A DNA stretch of 64,000 nucleotides from Prinia subflava (GCF_021018805.1 NC_086253.1:9798735-9862734); one strand, 5' to 3'; positions 1-13,933 are shown, numbered from the stretch's first letter. Made by a program: numbers and translations. Notes: a model not told the origin generated them from the letters alone.

Positions 1-195
1 CCAACTCATACTTCATTCAATCTGCATAATAAAAACCACAACTTTTCTTATCTTGACTGTAATTAGGATTTTAGTTATTGTAACATGTAAGTTGTCTAGC
101 AAATTATCAGAGGTCTTGCTTTTGCTGTGATTCTGGTTCAAATGTCTTCATGGTTGGATCTTTTCTACAGGTGGAATAGATGCTTTGCCAGCACA

Positions 196-305
196 GCTGA
201 TGTGACAGTGGTGGGATGGTTTTGTAGCATGAGGCAGCCGGGGAGGATTGGTTCAAATCCTGATGCACAGCTTTCCTGTGTGACTCTGAATAAATCATTT
301 AATGG
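196..305 (+). repeat. Probable MIR-type (tRNA-derived) SINE relic
   Basis: A B-box-like GGTTCAAATCC sits at 250-260. It is followed after a short spacer by CTGTGTGACTCTGAATAAATC and then CATTTAA, the order seen in the MIR core (GGTTCAAATCC, then CTGTGTGACCTTGGGCAAGTC, then ACTTAACC). The preceding G/A-rich part could be the decayed tRNA head, but no clear A box remains and the T-stem cannot pair, so it is not a live tRNA gene. MIR elements predate the bird/mammal split and survive in bird genomes as rare diverged fragments. The limits are approximate and the call is by eye. Confidence 0.5.
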
Positions 306-3068
306 ATTTTATGGTCCCCCCACATGTGTTATAAGTCACTAATATCTCTCATCACACTGTGTATGTCCATCAGACCTACTGAGAATGCATATTCCTATTC
401 AGGAAGGAAAAAAAAAGACATCCTCATGTCTCAGGCCTCCAAATGAAATCCCCAAGCATGAGATAAAAGGAAGATTAATCGTTAAGGTATCCATAAGAAA
501 AACTCGTATAAATTGAGGTAAGCAATCATTACACAGACAAACACTCTGCTGAAGCTACTTGGCATGCATAGGTTCATTTAATTTTATAGCTCAGTTGTCT
601 ATAGTTAAGCAGCTCAGGTGAGTAAGGATTTTTCATACAGATAACCATCTGCCTCCCAGTCCCTCAGTTACATCCTTTCCACAATAATGATATAAAGACA
701 GCCCTTCCAGGACGTGTGAATGCCTCCTGTCAAATGAATCTTAAACACCATAATGATGCCTCTTATCTGGAAATGAAAACTAATAATAAATAGCAGCAAG
801 TATTTCAAGAATGTACATTCCACGTCACAACTTCATTTCAATGAAACTTTAGGAGAAAGTTTTACCAACAGTAAAACATGGAAAAGCACATGGACTAGAT
901 TTAGCCTTACCTGTGCCAAAAATAACAATATAAAAATTAATTAGAAAAAGCATCCATCCTTATTCATTAGAAACAAAACAATTCTTAAGCATGATTAACT
1001 GATCGGTTGCTAAGTTTTGGTAGAAATAACTCAAAGCAGCTATTTTATGAAAAGTTAATCAATTCCAAACTTTCATATGTGGTCTATCAAAGTATAAGCA
1101 TGACCATCTTTATTCCAAAATGAAGTTTCTATTTCCCATTATTGTATCTGACAAGTTTTGGGAACACATCTCGTGCATTCTCTCACATTTAATGTAAAAC
1201 AATCACTACCCTATTTTTCTGTCAGTTTAATTTTTTCATTCCTAATAGCTCATGCACTTACGGGCTCTTCTGACAGCTATTTTTTTTCAGCAGAGCTGCT
1301 CTCTCCTCTGACCGCTGACATTTATTAATCAATTGATCAATAAGTCATTGGAACCCCCCTTGGGAATGTTGAAATAGCCGTTGTCCCTCTCAGCTTGCCG
1401 AACTAAATGATTGTGTTGTTGTTGTGTTGTAGTGGGGAGTGTTATGGAGCTCTCCTTACAATCAGAGTAGGAAATCCAGAGCACACTGGAGAGCTTTCAG
1501 CTGCCTTCCCATTAATACAGAAAAGGTGATTTGTTCTTGAGAAACTGCTCCTCCTTGCAAATACATCTGTATGAGCTTAATTTATGCAACAGCTCAAGAG
1601 ACCTCAGAGGGTGTGAAACCCACATGTGGAGATGTAAGCACATGGAAAAATGCTTTTAAGAGTGGCCCCAGTGAAGCTATGTATTTATTCTATTTCTCCC
1701 AGTCCAACCTTTATGTTGTAAAAACCCACAAAAGGGCTGCTCGAGGAGAAATAGGCTGGGCTGTTTGTTATTTTGAAGTTTTGGTATGAGTTGCTATTGT
1801 GTATAACTCGATTTAGCCCCACTGAAGTTCTCCCTCATCCTGCAGTGAATAATTTTGCCCTTACACTTTTTGAAGTACCATGCATATTCATTTTCCATGT
1901 AAGTAAAAATCCTACTTCCTATGTAGAGAAAGCATAGTTGCTATTTTCCTGCAAGAAGATAAGTTCGCACTGTAAAGATCACACACGGCCAAGGACATGT
2001 TTGTGGTAGAACCTCCAACAGGGACACAGAAACTTTGGGGATTCCAGATTAGAAATGAAATTCAAGCATTATTTGGAATGGTGCTGTGCTACTCTTATGT
2101 TTGAAATGTGATGAAATGAAATTTCTTACTTTTTCCTCCTGAGAACAGGCTGTTGGATCTCCAAGCAGGCACAGAGCAGGAGAACAGCCCTATCTGGTTT
2201 GCCTGGGAAGCCTGGTGTGGATTATGTATGAATGCAGAAAAGGCACATTTGAGAGTCTCTGTTTTGTTCCTGGGGCACTTCAGAAATTCATGATATTGTG
2301 GCATTGTGCCACCAAGTGCCACCACTGACTTTGGCAGTATCATAAAGAGCAGAACACGCTGAATATGGCAGTGTCTGGAATATCAACAGATCCAGAGAAG
2401 ACTGATCTTGCACTCAGTGACAGCTTCCTGCTGCTTTTAAAGGGAGCAGAGATGGAACTGCAGGAAATTTAAAGGAACATTTTCCCAGCAATCTGCAGAT
2501 GTAACTGGGCCATGGATAGGAGGTGATCAGGTGGATTAGAGGACTAGGAAGTGTGAATAGCCACTCGCCCTGGGTAGCTGATCCCCAGTTAAGTCCCTCC
2601 CATCTGTAAATAACAAGTGATTGAGGAACTGTGTCTTGGGACAACAGCAACGCCAAAAGGAGAGGAAATTACCGGAAAAAATAGGAGGAAGAAACTACTA
2701 GAAGACACTCCTTAATGAAATCTCTCTGGAGTCTCCAAGTAGCAAATCTGACCCAGGTAACACCACAAAAAATGTAACATCATAAACTCCGAATGGCAGA
2801 GGTCTCTAGAAGCTGAGAAATTAAATATTGGGAGAAATTTCTTCTCTCTCCACTAGTAAGATCTTGGACAGAAAGGCTGTATACCAGGAACAATAAACAA
2901 TAGCATTTTCTACAAAAAGGGTAAAAAAATGAGGAAAAGGACACTGAAGGTTTCTTAACATCCCGAGGACTTGGCTTTGAATTCTCCCTTCTGGGAACAG
3001 TGCAACTACTGCATTGATATTTCAGTCAAATGTAAAATCCACCTCTACTGCCTGGTTTCCATCTGACT
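306..3068. other. Unique AT-rich non-coding sequence
   Basis: No gene is supported here. A consensus-like donor CAG|gtgagtaag lies at 614-622, but every candidate exon body upstream of it has stops in all three frames for the nearest acceptors. The stretch around 1290-1400 is rich in TTAAT, CAATTGATCAAT and similar cores and is free of recognisable repeats, so it could be a conserved non-coding element. A TGT-rich microsatellite-like run lies near 1413-1432. Nothing else stands out. Confidence 0.7.
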
Positions 3069-3137
3069 AAAAAACAAAAAACAAAACAAAACAAAACCAA
3101 CCAAACAAAACAAAACGAAACAAACAAACAAAAAAAA
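3069..3137 (+). repeat. (AAAC)n / (AAAAC)n simple repeat
   Basis: About 69 bp made almost only of A with single C interruptions in AAAC and AAAAC units, ending in an A run. One G interrupts the array. This is an ordinary microsatellite and might derive from an old poly(A) tail, but no retroelement body is recognisable upstream. Confidence 0.95.
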
Positions 3138-6100
3138 GGGTGAGCAGGCTTTATCTTAGTCATGCAAAAGCTCCAATTTTTGTTGTTTTATCTGTATGCT
3201 TTAAACATAAAGTATGTGCAGGTCTGTGAGGGCTGAAACTCAGACTCTTGCTTTGCTTCCACTAATTTCTGTGTGCTAATTAAGAGTGTTCTGTGTTCCA
3301 ACTAAGTACAGACAGCTGTGTGGCAATGACCCCAGGAGAAGCTCAGCCTGAAAAAGAATATTCTTGGACTTGCAGTGCCTCTATTTACCCTCTATTTAGA
3401 TGTATTTTTTACATCTTATAAAAAAGCCCCATGAATGAACCCTTAAAAATTCAAACTGTAAGGACATCTAGTGATCCTTCAGTTATGATAAGTACTACTT
3501 CCACTTGCAAAAAATAATCTTGGCCAGAAGGACAGATAATAAAAATCATCAGGAAGCAATGTCTGGACCTCTTGCAGAAATCACATTTGTGTCCTCTGCT
3601 GACCTTTGCAAATACATGTGTGTAAATTGACTGCATGTATTCTTTAAAATCAATACTACTAACTGATAATACAGAAATGTGAGACTAATGGATGAAGAAT
3701 TAAAATGCCAAACCAAAGGGTTAAAATTCATATTAATATGGACAGCTAAGGCCAAGTCATACTGCAGAACTGAGGGCAGCAGGTCACTTTGACAGCTTGT
3801 CCATACTTAATGGAAGTTTATTGACCCAACTGTGTGAAACCACAGTGAATATTGCATATCACTTTGTCACATGGAAAAGCCACATTTATGGATTTCTGTG
3901 TCATCAGCAGGAGTGAAAAATCTTTTTTGAATCCCTTCTTTTTCATTTTTTTCAGATCAACATGGTCTCTTCATAAATTTCTACTGCAAGCATATCAGTT
4001 TATTTTCTAGTCTTAGACATCTGGAGTTTTTCTCATTTCAAAGAGGCCCAGATCATGAGAACCTCTCTGAGGGAATAAAATCAGCAAGGAGTTGAGTCAG
4101 TGCAATACAAAATGTAGCTCCAAGCACTGTCCAGGTAAAATTTCCATTGTCCTATTTCACACCACCAATATATGATTTGGCTGCATTTAGTGTCTGTGCA
4201 CACAGTAGTTTATAATTTTTTGTGCATTAGCACCCTTGTGCTTGGTGATACACTAAACACTGATGATGGTTCATTGCTGCTGCTGAATTTTCACTGTAAA
4301 TTGCCAACAGGAACAGGTAACATACGATGGCTTTATATAAATATCACAATCAGCTTCTACAGTTAGTACATGGTGACTATAGATTCACATATTACATGAA
4401 TGTAGCATAAAAAAAATCCTTTGGTATCAATAATTATGAAAAACCAGACTGGAATGCTTTGATTTTCTGTACAACTTGGATCAAGATTAATCTATTTTAC
4501 ACATTATTACAGAATCAGTCTGAAGTATAGGAACTTGTATTTTAACTCTGCCAACTTATCTCCTGATTCACTGAAAATAGTTGAAAATCTGTAATTTCTG
4601 ATGTGATTTTCTTTTAATATTTTCAGCTATTAGACCAGCCAAACTAAGAAAATTTCAATAGCTGTAAGGTCTTGTTAAATATCAAGAGAATGAGTGAAGA
4701 TACTTAAATGTAACATTTAAGTTTTACAGCCCACAGGTTTAATATGCATTATTTTGAAATATCTATTTTGAGTAATTTATTAATTTTTTGATATAGTATC
4801 ATTCTAAAAGACAGTGTAATGCTTCCACTTTTCCCTGTTCAAAATTGGATTACATTCCTGGAAATAATGTCAAATGAAAACACTTATTTTTGGTAAAGAA
4901 CTCTTCTACTGAACCTTTTTGCCTCTCTTTATTTGCAAGTAGTTATAAAATATCCTAAATTCCCAGATTTGGTCAGCAAAGGCTACACATGTATGGAACA
5001 GAAGCAGTTTTTAATTTGGGGGAATTAGCCTCAGTGGGACAAGGCTCTGCTCACTTCGACAGCTGCAGATACTGGCACACACTGAGGTAAACATGTTTAA
5101 ATTACATAATTTCCAGACCACTGATTTTTTTGCAACTAACTCCAGGGCAGTTCCCTTGAAAGAAAAACTCAAGGACAGATTTGTGATGCAACATTTTTGT
5201 ATCCATTAAAAAATGCCAGAAATATTCTGCTCTGGCTCTGTATTAAGCATATTGTCCTAATATGTGATTCATGCAAGTTTTCTGCTCCCTCCAACTGGAC
5301 TGAATGGCAGCAGGCACTAATAGCCTGGACTAACAATAGATGCATTTTCTTTGAATTTCACATGTTTGTAGCTTTTTTTGTCTACCAGAAATTATATGAT
5401 CTTTTCTGGGTGGTTTATTTCTCTTTCATTTTGTGGCCTGACACCGAGAATAAAACCATGAGTCAGTGCAGAAGCCATTAATCTGCTGCATTAACAAGCT
5501 CACAAAGTGGCAAAGAAGTTAAAGATTTTTATCAATGCAAACGTAAAGTCAAAACCTGACAATTCCATGTTTTGAAAACTATGTTGATCTACACGTGTGC
5601 TCTGCTTGCCTCCTTCCCAGCTGTCTCCTCAAAATGGGTGAAGCAGCTGATGAACAAAGGAGGATTATCTCAGTTTTCTTGGAAGGCATCTTCCTTTTGG
5701 GTAGTCCTACAGAAACAAGTCATGTTGACTGAAGAGGAAGCAATATCCTAATTGAGGGAAGGTGTTGGGCTGGTGAGGTATTTGCAAGGAATGCTTCTCA
5801 GCTAATTGTTGAGAATAGTCAGTGTAGAAGAAATGTTGGTGCTTGGTGAGGTGGAAAATAGGATAGGAAAGGACAAAAGGATTTTTCAATCCAAAATTTA
5901 GGCAGTACAGAAAGACACATTCTAGGGTTGATAGCTGTCATTATTATTTCTATTGTACAATAAGTTTCTAAAAAAATAAAAATTAAATCTAGCACAGAAG
6001 CCTCTTCCAACACCACTGTGACCCTTGCCCCAGAAGGTGTTCACAGATGAAATGGGAATTGTGGATAAGTCTGTCTTTGATTACTTGTGATATCTTGAAT

Positions 6101-9100
6101 CTTAAGTGATAGCTCTGCATGTAAAAGACATATATTGATGTGGAACTAAGACGTCAGATTAAAGGGAGGAGAAACACATTAGGTTTCCTTAGGTGGTTAA
6201 ATCTACTTCCTAGTTCAAGCATGGAAACCCAAGCAATTTTGGAGTTTATTTCACCTGGAGCACTTTCAGAAAGTGGCATGGTAGTTTACTCTCCTTCCAC
6301 AATATCAGTTTGCCATGGAATACCACGTACTCTCTCTCTTTTAAAAGCATGGATCAGTTGCAGTCTCCTGATTGCAAAGAGGAGTGACTCAGAGGCTGGT
6401 GCTGGTGCTGGGCTCACCAGTGAACACCCAGAAATGGGAAGGGATGTGGACCTCTCCCTCCTGTGCTAGGGCACTGAACAATCTTCTCATGAAAGGGACA
6501 TTTCAGAAGGCAGCAAGGCAGGAGTATTTTGGGGGCAAGAAAATGAATCCAGGGCTCTGCTTGTCCTCCAGAACTTCATGTTTTGTGAGTAGATTCAGAA
6601 TTAGCTCAAGCTGATACAAGGTTACAAGAGGTTTTATAAGACAATTAATTCTATAATATGTAGAGAGAGCATTCTTTTGTGACTCATCAGTGCTTCCTTT
6701 AGTGCTTGGCTGCAGCAGAAACACCCATGAGATAACAAAAAAGAATTGAAAGAATTGCACCTCTTGCCCTCTAAGAAATTCTCCTCACCTGCCAGGAGAT
6801 AATATTTGTTTAAGAGGGTGAGTACCTTAATGTACTTACACTGAGTAATACAACGTTGTGGGACCACTTTCAGCAAAGAACCTTTACTCTCACACCTCTG
6901 GTGTTTCACCAAATATTATCTTATTTAAAGAAAAGTTTAGCAAAAAAATCAGGACGCACTTCTCAGGGCCACAGAAGAAATGGGCAATAATGGGAAAATA
7001 TTGGAGCCCTGAATGAAATGAAACACTAATTCCAGTACTTGTTTTTTTTTCTATCATCTCCGTTACTGCTGAAGATGAAAACACCAATGGCAATAGTTAG
7101 ACAAAAGCTGCCCTTGTGGAGGCTTATGTTGTCTAATGTTTTTTGCCAAGAGGACATTTCCAGGCCCATTTGCAGATTGTAGACCCTGTCAAAACAGTCT
7201 GAATAATTCCCCAAAGTCTCATCATTTCCCTGTAAGTGTCATGACAGCTTTGATAGATGCCTTCATTTCCATATAATAGTCAAAAAGGCAAGAACACTTT
7301 TTGTTTCTTCTCAATAAGAATAAGATTTTCAAACGTCTTTGGTGTTCTGAAACTGCTCCAATTAAATTCAATATGTTTTCTGACTAGCTTAAAATGGAAA
7401 AAGAAGTTAGGGCCATGTAGAGCACTTCAGAAAATCCTACACTCCTTTTTCATGTATTATTCAATCCTTTTATGTGCTTATGCAAGCTCAAAGGGTGCAA
7501 TACAAAATGCTCATATCCACACCCTTGTCAAAGAGTACTTAACAGCTAACAACCCTCTGCCAAAAAAATCTGGACCGTGGCTTAATTTAAGAACCATTCA
7601 ATTTTGTCATATTTCCTTATGGTAGTTTTTAACAAAAGTGAATCACTGCTGACAAACACCCCTTTAACAATGGTATATTAATTGAATTAAGATGGAGAAT
7701 AAAGGAGGCATTACAGGCAGTTAAGTGTGAGAAAGCATGTTCTACACTGAATAATTAATTCTCATTCCAAGATAAAAATGTTGCCCATTGATTTACAACC
7801 CCTTCTGGCTATAAAGCCTTTTGGTGGAAACCTGATTCTTAATTATTGTCACAGGAATGCTAAGCTTGTCAAAAAGCTATTTCCATCATGATGATCAGCC
7901 TTAACTGCTCGGAGCAATTTTTGTGCCATACTTAACAGCTGCTTCATCATTTGTTATCTTTCAATTAAGCACTCTACTCCTGCACGGCTCATAATCTGCA
8001 CAGAAGAAAGAAGCACATGCAAACACACACGTGCTTACATACAAGTACATGCTCTCCTCAGCACAAACCCTCAACAACAGCCTGTCTCTGCTTTTCTTTA
8101 TTAAGCAAAGAGTTCAAACATTTCTGTGAAATGCTAGTGGGATATTTGGACTGTGGCACGTACAGATACTCTCAAAATAACACAGAAGGCTTCAAAGCAT
8201 CACATCGGCATTTTGAGTTTACATAGTTGTAAAAAAATACAGTTCCGCTATATTTTTGGTCTGCTAAATTTACTCCCTTCAGTGACAGAACTGAAAATGG
8301 ACAGATTACTCCATTAAAAAAGTAAGCAGAAATATGCCTTTCCCTAAAAACACCATAGTCATGCATTTATTATAATGAAAGTAGATATTAATAAATTAAT
8401 GTCCCTTCCTTGATATAGATTTTATATTCTTCACACAGCTATTTTATTCAGAGATTTTATAAGATTGAATGTTTTTAACCTGGATGAGTTTTGCAGAAGG
8501 TAACGAGGGAGGGATGTCAGGCAATTCTTCCTCCCACAAAAAGAGAAGGGAAAGCAAATGAGGAAATTGGTCCTCTTCATCCAGTGACCCTAATTGCCAG
8601 TATGACAGTATCTCCTGTAAGTATTTTAGTTCTGCACACGGAAATGCACACAAGAAAATTTGCTGGTTCATTGGTTTACGATGTAAATCAATTCAAACTT
8701 AATTTGAGATACTTCATTTAGGTTCCTTGTTTGAACCAGTGATCTGTGGCAAATCTTGTTTGTGCAAAAGCAGAAACAGAAGTTAATAGATATAGAGTGC
8801 CAAATTATGTTGCCAGAACAACCACTTAAACAAAGTTTTTACCTGCAGGTTTGACTAGTAAACAAGAATGTTTGTAGAAAGTTATCTTGACATGGTATGT
8901 AAATATTATTTGCTGTCAAGTGAAAACATGAATGTGTCTTTGTAAATTTGCTAAAGTATGAGCTGGGTGCATTTGTGAAATAACTGCTATCCAAATGCAA
9001 TTTGGAAGATTTTCAGGAGATATTTATTTATTACAAACAGAAAATGGCGTTTTATGATAAGATAATATAAACAACTGTTTTTCATTAGAAATCTGATCTA

Positions 9101-10180
9101 TCAATGAAGCACATGCTTGGCTCTATTGCTGGAACTTTTCAGTTATGTGCTGGTGTGGAATTTAATTTTTTTTTTTTTATGAAGGATTTTATATTGTACA
9201 CATACCTTTTAAGGCTAAAATATAATCATCAGGTTTATTTGGACAGGGCAAGAGGGAATGGAACAGGAAAATTCAAGAGCTTTTGCATTTATTATATATC
9301 TGAAGCTCCATCATTACTGTTACAATGATAATAAACTAACCACAAAAGCATTTGTATTGTATTTTTAGGCTTTTAGAGCTCCAGATGGAAAAATGATCCT
9401 TTTGAGCTAAGCACAGCTTAAAAACACAGAGCTTCACCAAAATCTGAACTTTACTTCTAACCATGTAGGCACCCTTGTTAATTTTAACATCATCAGCCTG
9501 TACACAGAAAGAAACACATTTTCTCCAGCCCTTCTGATGATTCACTGTACTGAGATACCAGCTGTGCCTAAAAGCTCTGAGTTTCTCCACTACAAATTCA
9601 AATCAGACATATCTAAAGAATTTTCCTTTGGCTTAGTTAACCTAAATAAATAATCAGGAACCACTCTGACTCTGGGACAAGCTAACCAGGTTCCTCTCCC
9701 AGGTTCTGTCTGGGCATATTCTCTGTTCTGCCCTGCCAGCTTGCTGCTCCTCAGACAAGTTCTTCCACTGGCTGAACAGAAGAGCTTTCCTCATTCTTTA
9801 GGATCACTGACAAGAGGACTGTGCTCTGGGTACTCTGGTCAGAAGAAACTTTTCCCATTGTGACTCCTTTTTCAATGATTTAATATTAATCTCCAGCTTT
9901 GAAACTGATTTCTATGATCATCTGTAGTCCTGACCCAAAATTTCAATCTGTTTTTGATTTTTTCAGGATTGGTTCCAAAACGCATCTTTCTTAAAAGAAT
10001 TTAGTGCTATTATCCTGCAAAAGATAGCAGGTTGCATGTAAATTATTTACAGAAATGAGACATGGGGATAAAAACATTCTGACTGATTTTTTAAAAGATG
10101 AGTCTATTCATATTTGGGCCACAGAGGACTCAATCATATAAAGTATTTGTATGTGTGACATGGGCTGCTGTAAGCAATTT
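3138..10180. other. AT-rich non-coding sequence with minor simple repeats
   Basis: Only short, mutually overlapping open frames on both strands occur here and none resembles a known protein. A short (GCTGGT)n run of about three units lies at 6395-6411 and a 13-nt T run at 9166-9178. The segment 7640-8000 has low repeat content and several TAATTA/CAATTAAG cores, compatible with a conserved non-coding element but not proven. I see no recognisable transposon body. Confidence 0.7.
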
Positions 10181-10216
10181 AAAAAAAAAAAAAAAGAAGA
10201 AAAAAGGAAGAAAAAA
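10181..10216 (+). repeat. Poly(A) / GA-interrupted A tract
   Basis: Fifteen consecutive A residues continue into A runs interrupted by G (GAAGA, GGAAG). It is a low-complexity tract. No LINE or SINE body with target-site duplication is evident just upstream. Confidence 0.95.
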
Positions 10217-12522
10217 GGGTTTTGTTTAGAGGGCTCATCTGACTTAAAGTGTTTCTGTCATCCTCTAAAATGCTGAACCGGAGGCTCATGTGCTGAGTCC
10301 AGCTGAGGGTCTGGCCCATCCTCTGGCGTTTGTGGGATCTGTAGGAGGAGCAGTGAGTGAGAATCTCCAGTCCTTGGGTGCCTCTGGTCAGACACTGCTC
10401 TCAGCTACTCTGCCTGTAACAGGCTGAAATACACGGATTTATTTGCCTACCCCAGAGAAGGACAGAGGCATTCAAGTGTTACTGCACACAGCAAAATGCA
10501 CAGCCCACACACTTAGGTATGTGTGTAACCACATGGGTGTATTCTCTGCTTTTCTCCACAATGCACAGAAAAGTATTTTTCACTTCATATGAGAGTAAAA
10601 TATAAAATAAAATTCTAGAACATGAATAGTTTCTACCCAATGACATATAAAAAAAAGCTCAAAATGAATTCTTTCTTGAATAATATCTTCCTCCATATTA
10701 TTTTACAATCTCTGAAAAATGAGGTTAAGAGCACAAAAATATTAAAAAATCAAGGAATTCAAAAATGAAGTCCTGCAGTGTCAGAACAACAGATATGCTA
10801 AAATAATCTATATCTGTGGAATGCTCATGTAAAGTGATTTACCTTGTCTTGAGATATTTGGCATGGAAATATGGATAAAAGATATTGCCTAATACATTAC
10901 TTTCTGTGCATATATGCAGATATGCACTTGGGGCCAGTTGTATGGGCAGAGATAAAGGGTAAATAGGTGTGACCTCTCTTTATTAGCATTCATAATAAGA
11001 TACCAAAAAAAAGGTCAGGAGGATGGGGCTCTTCAGAAAATATGTCTCAGATTCATCCCAAATAGGAAGAAGGTAGGAAGAAAGGATTTCAACTGTGTAG
11101 ATGCCTGCCAGGAGAACAATGTGTCAGGATGCATTGAACATCTGCCAGGTTCTTGGAAAGCATTTTGTCAATATTTTGATAAGGCAGCCAGAGATATGTG
11201 AGGAACAGAGAAAAGGCTAATGAGAAGGGAGAAACTTTGAAATTACAAAGATAAGTTGTAGTAAAGGAACATGACAGCAAAAATCAGAAAAGTTGTTTCA
11301 GGAGAGAAATGTCAGTGTCACAGACAATTGGAAGCCTGGCTTAAAGGAAAAAAAAATCTGAGAAACATTTTTGAAAAGACAAATGCAAGTCATCTCCTAG
11401 TAGAGGAAAAGCAGTGAACTGAATGAGAGGATGAGTGCATTAACATGCTGTTTATGAGGGAAAAGTTGTAGGCATTTTGGAGAAATGTCCCTAAGGAAAA
11501 CACCTCAGCTGTGGAGGGAATAAGAAAACGGAAACAATTTCTGAGACTTTTAAAGGTAGAATGCAGTGTTCTTTGCCTAGACTCTAATCCTGGAAAATAA
11601 ATAATTGAAATAAAATCTTAGATTATATAACAGGAAAATTTTTGGCTGAAGGTCATGGCTTTTCCTCGTAGAGCTTCTTCTCTTGACTGACCCAAGCTGA
11701 CATTGCCCTTGACATCAAAGACTGTTGCATACTGCATCACTTTCAGATCTGTCCCCAGGCCTCCTTCTTTATCAGATTTTCTTTAATACAAATACAGAAC
11801 CACTTGTATCTTCCTCAGAATGTGTTCCTATTCTGCTTAAAGCAGAAAAGTCCCATCTGGAAAGGTATTTTATAAATCTAGGTATGGCTGGAAATCCTTG
11901 TCAAGAGCCATCCTGCTGTGTCACCTCCCTGAAGGCAGCCTGGGCTGGAAAGGGCTGGCAGTACCATGGAAAAACAAGACTGAGACCTGCAGCACCCAAG
12001 CAGAGTTTTGTCACTGAGCAGCATGACCAGGCACCACCACCTTGTTATTCCTTTATTTCTGCTGGAGGTATGAGGCAGCATTTTTCTAAAGTTTCACCAA
12101 ACTGAACAATAAAGTGTGCATGTTTTTTCCTTGAGGACAGAATGAGGAAGCAGCTGAAGCACTCATAAAATGCTTGGTTCTCTATCTAATATGCTCCTGG
12201 AAGGTGCTTGTATACTGCAGTAAAGAAAGCAGAATTGCTGTTTCTTAGGACTGCATCACATCCTTACTTATTAATTCTTACTTTGACTTTTTAACAGAGC
12301 TCAGTTTATTTCTTTTTTTTATTTCTCAGAATCTGTTGTCTCTCCTTTTCTACTCTAATTTTTAAGATCTTCATGCAGCTGAGCTGTTTCTTTGGAGAGC
12401 CTTTGCTTGATGTAATGTAACCTGAGAGCTCAGCCACCACGATCAGTGTAAGGAATTTTTTGCAGCAAAGGTGCCAAGCCATTGCTTCTTTTGGACTTCT
12501 CTCTTTCTTTATTTAATTGCAG
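10217..12522. other. AT-rich non-coding sequence
   Basis: No gene is supported. The region has scattered short A/T runs and no recognised repeat. A frame of about 126 codons at 11725-12105 on the + strand has no recognisable domain and no supporting splice or start context. Confidence 0.7.
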
Positions 12523-12568
12523 GGTAAAGGACCATACTTGCAGAAATGGATGTAAAAGACTCCCCATT
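12523..12568 (+). other. Weak candidate micro-exon
   Basis: A long pyrimidine-rich run ending TTTAATTGCAG (the AG is at 12521-12522) is followed 46 nt later by CATT|gtaagt. One frame (one leading base, then 15 codons beginning VKDHTCRNGC) is open; the other two contain stops. The donor exon side (ATT) is not consensus. Its reading phases do not fit a direct join to the 20525-20615 candidate. It may be chance or part of a non-coding transcript. Confidence 0.15.
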
Positions 12569-13736
12569 GTAAGTGGCTTGATTCTGTGTCCTTCTCTGTG
12601 CTAGAGAGGGTGTCATCTGCTGATACAAAGGGTGATTTTGCCTCAGTAAAAGGAATGTAATTTCTGGGGTCTCCACTCAATTTACTGCTGTCTTTTGGCT
12701 CCCATCCAGGGAAGCATTAAGGGATATGCTTAATTGTAATCATGTGAACAAATGAGACCTCCTATTGATTTGCTTATAGTTTGGGTTGTGCCTAAGAGCT
12801 GTCTTTGGGCTGTGCTTCAATTCTACTTTTAAAAGGGACAGCTTCTCCTTTCTGCCAGGTATTAGACACAACAGAGAAAATCCTCAGAACAAAGCAAATA
12901 TTTGCTGGCCAGAACAGCTTTGCAGAGAGGTGATGGGTACTGAATTGTTCTGGCAGAAAGAACTACAGAGACAGAAGGGGAAAATGATGAAAAAATACAA
13001 TGAAGAGCAACAGGAAGTTAGGGAGGTCAGTGAGGAGGGAGATGGAGTCATGAATAGTCCCCTGCTGCCTGACTCTGCACAAATACTGCTTCAGGCCTCA
13101 TTGCAGGGGAATTACACAGCAGTCATCATGTATGGCCTGGAAGCTCCTCTGGGCAAGAGCAATAGAGAGGCATTGGCATCCTTTGGAAATGAGCAGCTGT
13201 TTTTAATGCTCACCTGATCTGCGAGCTGCCACGAGGCTGCCTTGAGTACCAGATGTTGGAAGAACTACTTGTTTTCATTATTACATTAAAAAAACCCTGA
13301 TAATTTGGGAAGGTTGGGATAAAAGGCCTACAACAAGTGTGATTTCATGATTTGAACATATTTGAACATATTTTGAGGTCCTACAGGGGGTCTCCTGTAG
13401 CAGAAGGAGGCAAACCAAGCCTCTGAACAGACAGTGATGAACCATCCATACCACAGGGTCCCATGGAGTTCTGCTCAGCTGCAGGGGATAACACCCATTT
13501 TGAGAGGCTAAATCCAGAGCATCCAAACCAACAGTGAATACTCATAACTACTGTGTTGATTTGGATTGTCCCTCACAAAGCTGAATTAGCTAAAGGTACA
13601 ATGTTATTAAAAACTACACAGAACAAGCTATTCTGTAGGATTGCATTGAGCCTTTAGATAATTGAAACTGCTGGAGTGTTAAGCTGAAAATCAAGATTCT
13701 AGGCATGTTAAAACAGAATAAATAGAGAATTTAAAC
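12569..13736. other. Non-coding sequence with one 143-codon open frame
   Basis: A + strand frame at 12786-13217 is one of the longest in the window. Its start is not an ATG in a good context, the translation shows no domain or motif I know, and there are no paired splice sites. I therefore treat it as chance. A direct repeat TTTGAACATA (two copies) lies near 13355-13372. Confidence 0.65.
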
Positions 13737-13765
13737 CAAAGTAAGTAATTTGGTTACTTACTTTG
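13737..13765. repeat. 12-bp perfect inverted repeat (hairpin)
   Basis: The left arm CAAAGTAAGTAA (13737-13748) and right arm TTACTTACTTTG (13754-13765) are exact reverse complements, separated by the 5-nt loop TTTGG. Each strand therefore carries a GTAAGT, a donor-like hexamer. The arms are AT-rich and no transposon is seen around them. It could be a cruciform-prone spot or chance. Confidence 0.9.
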
Positions 13766-13933
13766 TGTTAAAAACCTCACAAGAGATTTCCTCTCCATGT
13801 CTCACTTCTGCTTCATTTTACAACTCAAACCCAGCTACTCCAACTTTTCAAGACAGTGACATCTTGCAATCTTCCAAGGATTTTTCCCTGCCCCAAAACA
13901 AGTTATGTAGGGAATCTTGATCACGACTGGGTG

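Noticed and set aside
196..270. Possible tRNA gene from the GGTTCAAATCC box
   Set aside because: The T-stem does not pair, there is no A box at the right spacing and no acceptor stem. It is better explained as a SINE relic.
586..622. Consensus donor CAG|gtgagtaag as the end of an exon
   Set aside because: Exon bodies from the nearest upstream acceptors have stops in all frames and the acceptors are weak.
12786..13217. 143-codon frame on the + strand with a charged middle part
   Set aside because: Start is not an ATG in good context, no paired splice sites, and nothing recognisable in the translation.
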